From Brevundimonas lenta (GTDB lineage Bacteria; Pseudomonadota; Alphaproteobacteria; Caulobacterales; Caulobacteraceae): a stretch of DNA of 64,000 nt. Shown piece after piece: positions 54,674 through 63,842 of this stretch (the first letter of the stretch is position 1; each line of letters opens with the position of its first letter). Both the position numbers and the translations under genes were made by a program. The notes beneath the pieces were generated by a model. The model saw only the letters and a program-made list of their open reading frames with translations. It did not search any database and was not told where the DNA came from. The stretch is taken from the NCBI RefSeq assembly GCF_014196335.1, contig NZ_JACIDM010000001.1:1154189-1218188 (forward strand), written 5' to 3'.

Positions 54674-56124
54674 GCCCCGTGCGCCTGTCCGAACTGCTGC
54701 GCCGCGACGTCGCCGCCGACCCGGTCATCACCGGGGTCACGGCCGACAGCCGCAAGGTCGCGCCGGGCGCCCTGTTCGTGGCCCTGCCGGGCAACGCCGC
54801 CGACGGCCGCGCCTTCATTCCGCAGGCCCTGTCGCAGGGCGCCGCAGCCGTGCTGGCCCCGGCCGACACCGACGCCGCCCTGGCGCCGGTGCTGGTGACT
54901 TCGGGCGACGTGCGCCGCGCCTACGCCATCGCGGCGCGCAGCTTCTACGGCGCCCAGCCGGCCAACTGCGTCGCGGTGACCGGAACCAACGGCAAGACTT
55001 CGGTGGCCGCCTTCTGCCGCCAGATCTGGGCCGGCCTCGGACTGTCTTCCGCAAGCATGGGCACGCTTGGGGTTTTGAAACAGACAGGTAACGTTAACGG
55101 AGCCTTGACCGGCCCCGGCCTGACCAGCCCGGACGCCGCCGACGCCGCGCGAATGCTGGCCCAGCTGGCGGAGGAGGGGGTGACCCACCTGGCGCTGGAG
55201 GCCTCGTCGCACGGCATCGACCAGCGGCGCATCGACGGCGTGACCCTGAAGGCCGCCGGCTTCACCAACCTGACCCAGGACCACCTCGACTACCACGGCG
55301 ACATGGAGGCCTACCGCGCCGCCAAGCTGCGGCTGTTCGAGACCCTGCTGCCGCGCGGGCGGACCGCCGTGCTGAACGCGGACTCCGACGCCTATTCCAG
55401 CTTCGCCTCGGCCAGCATCATGTCGGGCCTGGGCGTGATGGGCGTGGGCGAACGCGGCCGCGACCTGGCCCTGATCGGTCGCGTCGCCGTGCCCGAGGGC
55501 CAGCGTCTGACCATCGACGCGGGCGGCGAGATCCACGAGGTGCTGCTGCCGCTGGCCGGCGCCTTCCAGGCATCGAACGCCCTGGTGGCAGCCGGTCTGT
55601 GCATCGCTGCGGGCGAAAAGCCGGGCCGCGTGTTGGCCGCGCTGGAGACGATCGAGGGCGCGCAGGGCCGGCTGGAGCGGATCGCCGGCGGCGGCCACGG
55701 CGAAGTCTACGTCGACTACGCCCACACCCCGGACGGGCTCGAGACGGTGCTGAACGCCCTGCGTCCGCACGCGCGCGGCCGCCTGATCGTGGTGTTCGGC
55801 GCCGGCGGCGACCGCGACCGGGCCAAACGCCCCCTGATGGGCGAGATCGCCGGCCGTCTGGCCGACATCGCCATCGTCACCGACGACAACCCCCGCTCGG
55901 AAGATCCGGCCTCTATCCGCAAGGCGGTCCGCGAGGGGTGCCCCGATGCGCAGGAAATCGGCGACCGCCGCCAGGCTATTCGCCACGCCATCGCGCTGAT
56001 GAGCGACGGAGATGTGGTGGTCATCGCCGGAAAAGGGCATGAACAGGGACAGATCGTCGGCGGGGTGACTCACCCGTTCGACGACGCGACCGAAGCCGCC
56101 GAAGCCCTGCGTATCCATGCCTGA
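54670..56124 (+). CDS. murE: UDP-MurNAc-L-Ala-D-Glu:meso-diaminopimelate ligase
   Basis: A 484-residue ATP-dependent Mur ligase that adds meso-diaminopimelate to the stem peptide. The P-loop is VTGTNGKTS. The SSHGIDQRRIDG region and the carbamylated-lysine site in YRAAKLRLFETLLP are typical, and the DDNPRSEDP motif near the C-terminus is the signature of DAP-specific MurE. It overlaps ftsI at the start and murF at the end (8 bases). Confidence 0.96.
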   Translation: MSPVRLSELLRRDVAADPVITGVTADSRKVAPGALFVALPGNAADGRAFIPQALSQGAAAVLAPADTDAALAPVLVTSGDVRRAYAIAARSFYGAQPANCVAVTGTNGKTSVAAFCRQIWAGLGLSSASMGTLGVLKQTGNVNGALTGPGLTSPDAADAARMLAQLAEEGVTHLALEASSHGIDQRRIDGVTLKAAGFTNLTQDHLDYHGDMEAYRAAKLRLFETLLPRGRTAVLNADSDAYSSFASASIMSGLGVMGVGERGRDLALIGRVAVPEGQRLTIDAGGEIHEVLLPLAGAFQASNALVAAGLCIAAGEKPGRVLAALETIEGAQGRLERIAGGGHGEVYVDYAHTPDGLETVLNALRPHARGRLIVVFGAGGDRDRAKRPLMGEIAGRLADIAIVTDDNPRSEDPASIRKAVREGCPDAQEIGDRRQAIRHAIALMSDGDVVVIAGKGHEQGQIVGGVTHPFDDATEAAEALRIHA

Positions 56125-57517
56125 TTCAAAACCCCTCTGGACGTCCGCCGAAATCGAGGCCGCGACCGGAGGAAAGCTGTCCGGATCGCCATTCGAGGCG
56201 ACGGGCATCACCTACAACAGCCGCGAGATCGTTCCCGGTGACCTGTTCGTCGCCCTGCAGGGCGCGCGCGACGGACATGAGTTCGCCGGCTCGGCTTTCG
56301 GAGCCGGCGCCGCGGGCGCTATCACCGTCCGCCCGGTCGAGGGCGGCCCCGCCGTCGTCACCGCCGACACCTTGCGTGCGCTGGAAGCCCTGGGCGTCGC
56401 CTCGCGCGAGCGCAGCCCCCACGTCCGCCGGGGCGCGGTCACGGGCTCGGTCGGCAAGACCAGCGTGACCCAGGCGATCAAGGCCGGCCTCGACCTCGCG
56501 GGTCCGGCCCACGCCTCGATCAAGAGCTACAACAACCACATCGGCGTGCCGCTGACGCTGGCGCGCATGCCGCGCACGGTCGAGCGCGCGGTGTTCGAGA
56601 TCGGCATGAACGCGCCGGGCGAGATCGCCCCGCTGTCGAAATTCGTCCGTCCCCACGCCGCTTGCGTCACGACCGTCGGTCCGGTGCACATCGAGGCCTT
56701 CGCCAACGGCGAGGCCGGAGTGGCGGCCGAGAAGGCGTCGATCTTCGAAGGCCTGGTCCCCGACGGCGTGGCCGTCATCAACGGCGAGGTCGACTTCGCC
56801 GTCGTGCTGGACGCCGCCGCCCGCAAGGCCGGGGCCCGTCTGGCCACCTTCGGCACCAGCGCCGGTCACGACGCCCGCCTGCTGGACTTCCAGCCGATCG
56901 AGGGCGGCGCGCGCATCAAGGCCGAGTTCTACGGCAAGCCGCTGGACTTCACGCTGGGCCAGTCGGGCTTCCACTGGGGCCTGAACAGCCTGTGCGTGCT
57001 GTTGATGCTGGATGCGCTGGACGTGCCGCTGGACACCGCCCTGCAGGCGCTGGGCGACTTCCAGCCGCTGGCGGGACGCGGTCAGGTCACGGTGGTGCAA
57101 GCGCCAGGCGGGGCCTTCACCCTGATCGACGAGAGCTACAACGCCAATCCGCTGTCCATGGCGGCGGGTTTCCGGAGTCTGGGCGCGAAGCCGGTGGTCG
57201 AGGGCGGCCGTCGCGTCGTCGTGCTGACCGACATGCTGGAGCTGGGCGACCAGTCGCGGACGCTGCATGAGGGGCTGATCCAGCCCATCGCTGCCGCCGG
57301 TCTGGATCTGGTCCATGCCGCCGGGATGGAGATGCGCCGCCTGCATGACGCCCTGCCGCCGACGCGTCGGGGCCTGTGGCGCGAGACCGCCGCCGAACTG
57401 GCCGCCGAGGCCGCGAAGCTGGTGCGGCCGGGCGACATCGTCATGGTCAAGGGATCGAACGGATCGAAGGCGTCGCTCGTGGCGAAGGCGCTGGGGGCTC
57501 TGGGAGGAAGCGCCTGA
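56117..57517 (+). CDS. murF: UDP-MurNAc-tripeptide:D-Ala-D-Ala ligase
   Basis: A 466-residue Mur ligase that adds D-alanyl-D-alanine. P-loop [15 protein letters not shown], cut by family spacing. The [17 protein letters not shown] segment and [15 protein letters not shown] near the C-terminus are the family hallmarks. It starts eight bases before the murE stop and shares one base with the mraY start (TGATG). Confidence 0.95.
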   Translation: MPDSKPLWTSAEIEAATGGKLSGSPFEATGITYNSREIVPGDLFVALQGARDGHEFAGSAFGAGAAGAITVRPVEGGPAVVTADTLRALEALGVASRERSPHVRRGAVTGSVGKTSVTQAIKAGLDLAGPAHASIKSYNNHIGVPLTLARMPRTVERAVFEIGMNAPGEIAPLSKFVRPHAACVTTVGPVHIEAFANGEAGVAAEKASIFEGLVPDGVAVINGEVDFAVVLDAAARKAGARLATFGTSAGHDARLLDFQPIEGGARIKAEFYGKPLDFTLGQSGFHWGLNSLCVLLMLDALDVPLDTALQALGDFQPLAGRGQVTVVQAPGGAFTLIDESYNANPLSMAAGFRSLGAKPVVEGGRRVVVLTDMLELGDQSRTLHEGLIQPIAAAGLDLVHAAGMEMRRLHDALPPTRRGLWRETAAELAAEAAKLVRPGDIVMVKGSNGSKASLVAKALGALGGSA

Positions 57518-58626
57518 TGTTTTACCTGCTGTATCTGTATTACGCGGACATCGCGAACGACTACCCGCTGCTGAACCTGGTCCAGTACCAGACGGTGCGC
57601 GTCGCCCTGGCCATGGCCACGGCCATGATCGTCGCGGTGGCCATGGGCAGCCGCTTCATCGCCTGGATGCGGGTCAAGCAGGGCAAGGGTCAGCCGATCC
57701 GCTCGGACGGCCCGGTCTCCCACCTGTCGAAGGTCGGCACGCCCACCATGGGCGGGCTGATGATCCTCGCCGGCATCGCCGTGGCGGTGTTCCTGTGGGG
57801 CGACCTGACCAATCCCTACATCTGGATCGTCTCGTTCGTGACCGCCGCCTTCGGCGTGCTGGGCTTCATCGACGACTACGCCAAGGTGTCGAAACAGACG
57901 TCCGCCGGCCTGACCTCGAAGCAGAAACTGGTGGCCCAGATCATCGTTTCGCTGATCGCCGGGGTCATGACCGTGCTGTGGATGACGGCCTCGCCGACCA
58001 CGCCGAACCTCGAGACCTCGATCGCCTTCCCGTTCTTCAAGGCCGTGCTGCTGAACGTCGGCTGGTTCTATGTGATCTTCGCCGCCTTCACGATGGTCGG
58101 CTTCTCGAACGCCGTGAACCTGACGGACGGCCTCGACGGCCTGGCCATCGTGCCGGTGATGATGGCCGCCGCCGCGTTCGGGATCATCGCCTACCTGGTC
58201 GGCAACTTCATCTTCTCCCAGTACCTGGGCGTGCACCACGTGCCGGGCTCGGGCGAGCTGGCCATCTTCTGCGCCGCCATCATCGGCGGGGGCGTGGGCT
58301 TCCTCTGGTACAACGCCCCGCCGGCCAAGATCTTCATGGGCGACACGGGCTCGCTGGCCCTCGGCGGCGCGCTCGGCGCCATCGCCGTGGCCACCAAGCA
58401 CGAGCTGGTGCTGGGCATCGTCGGTGGCCTGTTCGTCATCGAGGCCGCCTCGGTCATGATCCAGGTCGCCTACTTCAAGGCCACCAAGAAGCGCATCTTC
58501 CTGATGGCTCCGATCCACCACCATTTCGAGAAGATGGGCTGGCCGGAGTCGACCGTGGTGATCCGCTTCTGGATCGTCTCGGCCATGCTGGCCCTGGCCG
58601 GTCTCGCCACCCTGAAACTGCGATAG
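57517..58626 (+). CDS. mraY: Phospho-N-acetylmuramoyl-pentapeptide transferase
   Basis: A 369-residue polytopic enzyme that makes lipid I from UDP-MurNAc-pentapeptide and undecaprenyl phosphate. Ten or so membrane helices are visible. Motifs are [20 protein letters not shown] with the catalytic Asp pair, [13 protein letters not shown] and a late [12 protein letters not shown] histidine block. ATG 57517 overlaps the murF stop. Confidence 0.96.
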   Translation: MFYLLYLYYADIANDYPLLNLVQYQTVRVALAMATAMIVAVAMGSRFIAWMRVKQGKGQPIRSDGPVSHLSKVGTPTMGGLMILAGIAVAVFLWGDLTNPYIWIVSFVTAAFGVLGFIDDYAKVSKQTSAGLTSKQKLVAQIIVSLIAGVMTVLWMTASPTTPNLETSIAFPFFKAVLLNVGWFYVIFAAFTMVGFSNAVNLTDGLDGLAIVPVMMAAAAFGIIAYLVGNFIFSQYLGVHHVPGSGELAIFCAAIIGGGVGFLWYNAPPAKIFMGDTGSLALGGALGAIAVATKHELVLGIVGGLFVIEAASVMIQVAYFKATKKRIFLMAPIHHHFEKMGWPESTVVIRFWIVSAMLALAGLATLKLR

Positions 58627-58630
58627 GCGC

Positions 58631-60139
58631 ATGATCTCCGTTCCCGGCTTCGAAGGGCGGAGGATCGCGGTCTTCGGCCTCGGCAGGTCGGGACTGACGG
58701 CCGCGCGCGCCCTCAAGGCCGGCGGCGCCCTGCCGGTGCTGTGGGACGACAGCGTCTCCAGCCGCATGCAGGCCGAGGCCGAGAGCTTCGCGGTCGAGGA
58801 CCTGACCCGCGCCGACTGGACGGACTTCGCCGCCCTTGTGCTGTCGCCCGGCGCGCCGCTGACCCACCCCAAGCCGCACTGGACCGTGGTGAAGGCGAAG
58901 GCGGCGGGCGTGCCGGTCATCGGCGACATCGAGCTGTTCGCCCGCGCCATCGCGGTCCTGCCGGACGCCGAACGCCCCAAGGTCGTCGCCATCACCGGCA
59001 CCAACGGCAAGTCGACCACGACCGCCCTGATCGGCTGGGTGCTGAAACAGGCCGGGCTAACGGTCCACGTCGGCGGCAACATCGGCATCGGCGTGCTGGC
59101 CCTGCCGGCGCCGACGCCGGGCGCGGTCTATGTGATCGAGGTGTCGAGCTATCAGCTGGACCTGACGACGAGCTTCGCGCCGGACGTGGCGATCCTGACG
59201 AACGTCAGCCCGGACCATCTGGATCGCCACGGCGGCATGGACGGCTATGTCGCGGCCAAGAAGCGGATCTTCGAGCATGCGTCGCTGGCGCTTGTAGGGA
59301 CGGACGAGCGGTGGGGGGCGGCGATCCTGTCCGCGCTCACCGATAGCGGCCGTGCCGTCACCGCCATTTCCACATCCGCTCATCCCGGCGAAAGCCGGGA
59401 CCCAGTTCTGTCGCGGGAACGCATAGAGCTGGATCGCGCGCCGACCGCATCGCCATCGCCGGATCGCCCAAAGGACTGGGTCCCGGCTTTCGCCGGGATG
59501 AGCGGAAAGATTGAAGCCAGACCCGGCGCCATCCGGATCGATGGACAGGTCGTGGCCGATCTGCGCGCGGCCCGCTCGCTCCCCGGGCGACACAACGCCC
59601 AGAATGCCGCCTTCGCCTATGCGGCTGCTCGCGCGCTCGGCGTGTCGCATGACGCCGCGGTCGAAGGCCTCCTGACCTTCCCCGGTCTCGCCCATCGCAT
59701 GGAAGAGGTCGGCCGGCTCGGGGCCGTGCGCTTCATCAACGACTCCAAGGCCACCAACGCGGATGCGGCGCGCCAGGCGCTGGCCTCCTACGACCGGGTG
59801 TTCTGGATCGCCGGCGGGCGGGCCAAGGACGGGGGGATCGAGAGCCTGACCGATCTCTTCCCGCGCATCCGCCACGCCTATCTGATCGGCGAGGCCGCGA
59901 GCAATTTCGCCGACACCCTGGACGGCGTTCGTCACGACCTGTGCGGCGACATGGCGACCGCCGTGGCCGCCGCCGCCGCCGGCGCGGCCGCCGAGCGGGG
60001 CGAGCAGGTGGTCCTGCTGTCGCCCGCCTGCGCCTCCTTCGACCAGTATCCCGATTTCGAGGCGAGGGGAGAGGCGTTCCGCGCCGCTGTCCTGGCCCTG
60101 GGCGCCCAACCGTTCTCCGGGCCCGCGAGTGCATCATGA
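58631..60139 (+). CDS. murD: UDP-MurNAc-L-Ala:D-glutamate ligase with in-frame palindromic insert
   Basis: A 502-residue Mur ligase, about 60 residues longer than E. coli MurD. The P-loop ITGTNGKSTTTALIG is near 120, and ATNADAARQALASY and the late ALGAQPF end fit. Residues 249-292 are encoded by a 132-bp palindromic repeat (59375-59506), giving SAHPGESRDPVL at the start and DWVPAFAGMSG at the end. The repeat is a multiple of three and starts on a codon boundary, so the frame continues. It lies in a loop of the central ATP domain, before the IRIDGQVVADL strand. The gene is probably functional, since the cluster offers no other murD. Confidence 0.93.
   Translation: MISVPGFEGRRIAVFGLGRSGLTAARALKAGGALPVLWDDSVSSRMQAEAESFAVEDLTRADWTDFAALVLSPGAPLTHPKPHWTVVKAKAAGVPVIGDIELFARAIAVLPDAERPKVVAITGTNGKSTTTALIGWVLKQAGLTVHVGGNIGIGVLALPAPTPGAVYVIEVSSYQLDLTTSFAPDVAILTNVSPDHLDRHGGMDGYVAAKKRIFEHASLALVGTDERWGAAILSALTDSGRAVTAISTSAHPGESRDPVLSRERIELDRAPTASPSPDRPKDWVPAFAGMSGKIEARPGAIRIDGQVVADLRAARSLPGRHNAQNAAFAYAAARALGVSHDAAVEGLLTFPGLAHRMEEVGRLGAVRFINDSKATNADAARQALASYDRVFWIAGGRAKDGGIESLTDLFPRIRHAYLIGEAASNFADTLDGVRHDLCGDMATAVAAAAAGAAAERGEQVVLLSPACASFDQYPDFEARGEAFRAAVLALGAQPFSGPASAS
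59375..59506. repeat. 132-bp palindromic repeat inserted in frame within murD
   Basis: A perfect 32-base inverted repeat (59375-59406 and 59475-59506) surrounds 68 inner bases. The arms are the same as in the intergenic copy at 28854-28985. It begins exactly at codon 249 and spans 44 codons, so it adds 44 residues without breaking the frame. Confidence 0.95.
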
Positions 60140-61314
60140 CCGACGGCTACAGCCCCGCATTCTCGCGCAACGACCAGAGCCCCATCGCCAAATGGTTCTG
60201 GACGGTCGACCGCGGCCTGCTGGCCGCCGCCCTGACCCTGATGGGCCTGGGCGTGGCGCTGAGCTTCGCCTCCAGCCCCGCCGCCATCCTCGCCGACCAG
60301 TCGATCAGCGATCCCTTCCACTATTCGTGGCGGATGATCGTCTGGGCCTCGATGGGCCTGGGCATCATGCTGACCACCTCGCTGCTGTCGCCGCGCGGCG
60401 TGCGGCGGATCGCGGTGCTGGCCCTGTTCGGCGCCATCGTCACCATGATGGCCCTGCCTTTCATCGGCGATGAGGTGAAGGGCGCGGCGCGCTGGATCAA
60501 CCTGGGGCCGTTCAGCCTGCAACCGTCCGAGTTCGCCAAGCCCAGCCTGATCGTCTTCGCCGCCTGGATGTTCTCCGAGGCGCAGAAGGGGCAGGGCGTG
60601 CCCGGCGTCAGCATCGCCTTCGGCTTCTGGGCCCTGACCGTCGGCCTGCTGCTGATCCAGCCCGACATCGGCCAGACCCTGCTGATCACCACCACCTTCA
60701 TGGCGGTCTTCTTCATGGCCGGGGTGCCGCTGAAGTGGGTGGCGGCCCTGGCCGCGGCGGGCGCGGCGGGGGTGGTGGGCCTGTATTTCGCCTTCAGCCA
60801 CATGCGCGACCGCCTGAGCCGCTTCCTGTCGCCCGAGACCACCGACACCCACCAGATCGACCGCGCCTCGGAGGCCATCCGCGCCGGCGGCCTGGTCGGC
60901 CGCGGGGTGGGCGAGGGGGTGATGAAGCGCCACGTGCCCGACCTGCACACCGACTTCATATATTCGGTCGGCGCCGAGGAGTTCGGCCTGGTGTTGAGCC
61001 TGACCATGATCTGCCTCTACGCCTTCATCGTCGTGCGCGGCATGAAGCGGGCGATGAAGCTGAACGACAGCTTCGAGCAGACGGCGGCGGCGGGCCTGTT
61101 CATGCTGATCGGCCTGCAGGCCTGCATCAACATCGCGGTGAACCTGAACCTGATCCCGACCAAGGGTATGACCCTGCCCTTCATCAGCTACGGCGGCTCG
61201 TCGATGCTGGCGATGGGGCTGACCATGGGCTTCGCCCTCGCCTTGACCCGTCGTCGCCCCGGCGCCTACGAGCCCGGGACATCCCTGCCGGATCGCCGGC
61301 GCATTCTGCCCTAG
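60136..61314 (+). CDS. ftsW: Lipid II-polymerising glycosyltransferase FtsW
   Basis: A 392-residue SEDS protein that polymerises septal peptidoglycan with FtsI. Ten membrane helices are expected. Conserved blocks are GAARWINLGPFSLQPSEFAK, the VGRGVGEGVMKRHVPDLHTD segment and TKGMTLPFISYGGSSMLAMG. It overlaps murD by four bases (ATGA) and is followed by murG after seven bases. Confidence 0.96.
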   Translation: MTDGYSPAFSRNDQSPIAKWFWTVDRGLLAAALTLMGLGVALSFASSPAAILADQSISDPFHYSWRMIVWASMGLGIMLTTSLLSPRGVRRIAVLALFGAIVTMMALPFIGDEVKGAARWINLGPFSLQPSEFAKPSLIVFAAWMFSEAQKGQGVPGVSIAFGFWALTVGLLLIQPDIGQTLLITTTFMAVFFMAGVPLKWVAALAAAGAAGVVGLYFAFSHMRDRLSRFLSPETTDTHQIDRASEAIRAGGLVGRGVGEGVMKRHVPDLHTDFIYSVGAEEFGLVLSLTMICLYAFIVVRGMKRAMKLNDSFEQTAAAGLFMLIGLQACINIAVNLNLIPTKGMTLPFISYGGSSMLAMGLTMGFALALTRRRPGAYEPGTSLPDRRRILP

Positions 61315-61321
61315 GCCAGCC

Positions 61322-62407
61322 ATGTCGAAAGTCTGCGTCGTCGCCGCCGGAGGCACCGGCGGGCACATGTTCCCGGCCGAGGCGCTGGCCCGCGAACTGG
61401 CCGCCCGGGGCTGGCGCATCGTGCTGGCGACCGACCATCGGGGCGAGCAGTACGCCCATGCCTTCCCGGCCGAGGAGCGCATCGCCCTGGACGCCGCCAC
61501 CGGCAAGGGCCCGATCGGCATGGCCAGGGCGGGCGTCGCGATTACGAAGGGTGTCCTCCAGGCCCGCAAGGCGCTGAAGCGTCTCGACGCGGCCGTGGTC
61601 GTCGGCTTCGGCGGCTATCCGTCTGCGCCGGCTTTGCTGGCTGCTCTCAGCCAGAAGCGTCCGACGCTGCTGCACGAGCAGAACGCGGTGCTGGGCCGCA
61701 CCAACCGGTGGCTGTCGCCCTACGTGGGCGCTGTCGCCGCCTCCTTCCCCAATCTGCAGCGCGTGCCGCAGGGCGTGGGCGCGCGGGTCAGCCTGATCGG
61801 AAATCCGGTGCGGGCGGACATCCGCGCCCTGTACGAGCGCCCCTTCGTGGCCCCGAAAGGCAAGGGCGCCATTCAGGTTCTGGTGACCGGCGGCAGCCAG
61901 GGCGCGCGCATCCTGTCCGAGACCGCGCCGCGCGCGCTGGCGGCCCTGCCGGAGGCGATCCGCGGTCGTCTGAAGGTGCAGCAGCAGTCGCGTCCCGAGA
62001 CGCTGGAGGCCGCTCGCCAGATCTACCTGGAGGCCGGCATCGACGCCGAGGTCGCGCCCTTCTTCCGCGACATGGCCCAGCGGCTGTCGGAGGCCCATCT
62101 GGTCATCGGCCGGGCCGGCGCGTCGACCTGTTCGGAACTGGCGGTGGCGGGCCTGCCGTCGGTCCTGATCCCGCTGAAGATCGCCACCGACGACCACCAG
62201 CGCTTCAACGCCGACAGTCTGGTGCAGCCGGGCGGCGCGGTGATGATCCTTGAGGACGATGTCACCGTGGACGGCATGACCGCCGCCATTCAGCCGATCC
62301 TGTCGGACCCGGCGCGTCTGTCTGCGATGAGCGCCGCCGCCCGCTCGGCCGCCCTGCCGGACGCCACAGCCGCGCTGGCGGACATGGTCGAGGCGGTGGC
62401 GAGCTAG
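61322..62407 (+). CDS. murG: Undecaprenyldiphospho-muramoylpentapeptide beta-N-acetylglucosaminyltransferase
   Basis: A 361-residue GT28 enzyme that turns lipid I into lipid II. The N-terminal GGTGGHMFPAEALA loop, LLHEQNAVLGRTNRWL, VTGGSQGARILSE and IGRAGASTCSELAVAGLPS are all present. It is the last dcw gene in the window; murC, murB, ddl and ftsQAZ do not follow. A composite palindromic repeat starts eight bases after its stop. Confidence 0.96.
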   Translation: MSKVCVVAAGGTGGHMFPAEALARELAARGWRIVLATDHRGEQYAHAFPAEERIALDAATGKGPIGMARAGVAITKGVLQARKALKRLDAAVVVGFGGYPSAPALLAALSQKRPTLLHEQNAVLGRTNRWLSPYVGAVAASFPNLQRVPQGVGARVSLIGNPVRADIRALYERPFVAPKGKGAIQVLVTGGSQGARILSETAPRALAALPEAIRGRLKVQQQSRPETLEAARQIYLEAGIDAEVAPFFRDMAQRLSEAHLVIGRAGASTCSELAVAGLPSVLIPLKIATDDHQRFNADSLVQPGGAVMILEDDVTVDGMTAAIQPILSDPARLSAMSAAARSAALPDATAALADMVEAVAS

Positions 62408-62414
62408 CATTTTT

Positions 62415-62623
62415 GTCATCCCGGACGCCGCGCAGCGGCGATCCGGGACGGGGCGTCCCCACGCAGCAACCTCCCGGAAATCGCAGCGCGATTGTCCGGG
62501 AGGCGGGTCACCGCAAGCACTGTCTCTGCCTGTCTCCCGGATAGCCGCTGACGCAGCTTCCGGGAGGAGAGCGTTCAGCGTTCCAGCGTCCCGGATCGCC
62601 GCTGACGCGGCGTCCGGGATGAC
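62415..62623. repeat. Composite palindromic repeat after murG
   Basis: Outer arms GTCATCCCGGACGCCGCG...GATCCGGGAC at 62415-62449 return inverted at 62588-62623 with one base of length difference. Between them lie two further hairpins with CTCCCGG...CCGGGAGG ends (62470-62503 and 62533-62567). This is a REP/BIME-like cluster in the gap between murG and a convergent minus-strand gene. Confidence 0.9.
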
Positions 62624-62631
62624 AAGGCGAC

Positions 62632-63078
62632 CTAATCCAGCGCGGCCAGATTGGCCCGGCCGTGCGCCACGGCCTCTTCCAGCGTCGCGGCGTCGGCCGT
62701 GTAGTCGTCCGGATTGCAGGCGGCGGCGAGCATCTCGAAGGCGTCGCCGCCCCGTGCCGCCTGATAGGCCGGCGCCGGATCCGGCGTGGCCGGTCCCTCG
62801 TGGCCGCCTTCGCGCACCGAGGCGAAGTCCAGCCGGTCGACCGTTCCGCTGTGGCAGTCGAACGACCACCACGACCAACCGCCCCAGTAGGCGTCGCCGC
62901 CGGCGCGGAAGTCGGGCGCGACCACCTGGAAGACGCGGATGCGGCCTCCGGATCCATCGGCGTGGAGGCTGGCCAGATCGGCGTACTGGGCGAACCGGCC
63001 GGCCCCGAGGAAGACGAAGCGGTGCGGCTCCGCCTGGGCCGGGTCGGTCAGCAGCAGCGAAAGGGCGGCGAGGATCAT
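62632..63078 (-). CDS. Small secreted protein of unknown function
   Basis: A 148-residue exported protein. A short signal peptide ends near AQAEP. The mature part begins HRFVFLGAGRFAQYADLASLHADGSG, has a WSWWSFDCHSGTVDRLDF core with one cysteine and a late AAACNPDDYT with a second, so a disulfide is possible. It resembles small periplasmic or surface-adhesin-like proteins, but I recognise no family. It is separated from murG by the composite repeat and lies divergent from the WecG-like gene. Confidence 0.65.
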   Translation of the reverse strand: MILAALSLLLTDPAQAEPHRFVFLGAGRFAQYADLASLHADGSGGRIRVFQVVAPDFRAGGDAYWGGWSWWSFDCHSGTVDRLDFASVREGGHEGPATPDPAPAYQAARGGDAFEMLAAACNPDDYTADAATLEEAVAHGRANLAALD

Positions 63079-63125
63079 CCGGCATCGTAACCGGGCGTTG
63101 ACGGCGCCGCGAGTAGGCTTCGCCC

Positions 63126-63842
63126 ATGACGCGCTTCATGACGCTGGACTTCGCCGACGGCGACCGCGCCGCCCTGCTGGGGCGGGTGCGCGAAATGGCG
63201 CGCGGACCCTACGGCTATGTCGTCACGCCCAACGTCGACCACGTCATCAAGCTGATGGACGGCCGCGTCGATGCGGACGTCTATACCGGGGCCGCCCTGC
63301 ACATCTGCGACAGTCGCATCCTGGCCCACCTGGCGCGCCTGCGCGGCAAGCGGCTGGACGTCTATCCGGGCTCTGACCTGACCGCCGATCTGCTGGCGGC
63401 GGAGCATGATCTGACCATCGCCGTCTTCGGCCCCGACCGCGCCGCCTTCGACGACCTGGTCGCCCGCTATCCGGGACGGCGTCTGACTTTTCTTGAAGCC
63501 CCCATGTTGACGCCTGGTTCGGCGCAGTGGATCGAGGCCGTCGACGTCGCCGCCCGTGCGGAGTGGGACGTTCTGCTGGCCTGCGTCTCCTTCCCCAAAC
63601 AGGAGCTGTTCGCCCACGCCCTGAGCGCCGCCGGCCGCAAGACGGGCGTCACCCTGTGCGTCGGGGCCTCGATCGACTTCCTCACCGGCCGCCAGCAGCG
63701 CGCGCCGAAGCTGTTCCAACAACTGTCTCTGGAATGGCTGCATCGCCTGCTGAGCCAGCCGCGGCGGATGTTCAGGCGCTATGTGGTGGAGGGGCCGGCG
63801 ATCTTCGGCTGGTTCGTCAGGACGGAAGTGCTGAAGTCCTGA
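63126..63842 (+). CDS. WecG/TagA/CpsF family glycosyltransferase
   Basis: A 238-residue GT26 enzyme. The family motif VTPNVDHVIKL is near residue 34 (usually TPNxxH), then DSRILAHLARLRGK and, near the C-terminus, CVGASIDFLTGRQQRAPK followed by LEWLHRLLSQPRRMFRRYV. Members add ManNAcA, GlcNAc or other sugars to lipid carriers for surface polysaccharides. The acceptor here is unknown. Length is typical. Confidence 0.92.
   Translation: MTRFMTLDFADGDRAALLGRVREMARGPYGYVVTPNVDHVIKLMDGRVDADVYTGAALHICDSRILAHLARLRGKRLDVYPGSDLTADLLAAEHDLTIAVFGPDRAAFDDLVARYPGRRLTFLEAPMLTPGSAQWIEAVDVAARAEWDVLLACVSFPKQELFAHALSAAGRKTGVTLCVGASIDFLTGRQQRAPKLFQQLSLEWLHRLLSQPRRMFRRYVVEGPAIFGWFVRTEVLKS

Noticed and set aside
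59932..61569. Long minus-strand frame across ftsW and neighbours
   Set aside because: It runs antisense to clear murD, ftsW and murG sequence and has a His/Gln/Arg-rich composition typical of shadow frames.
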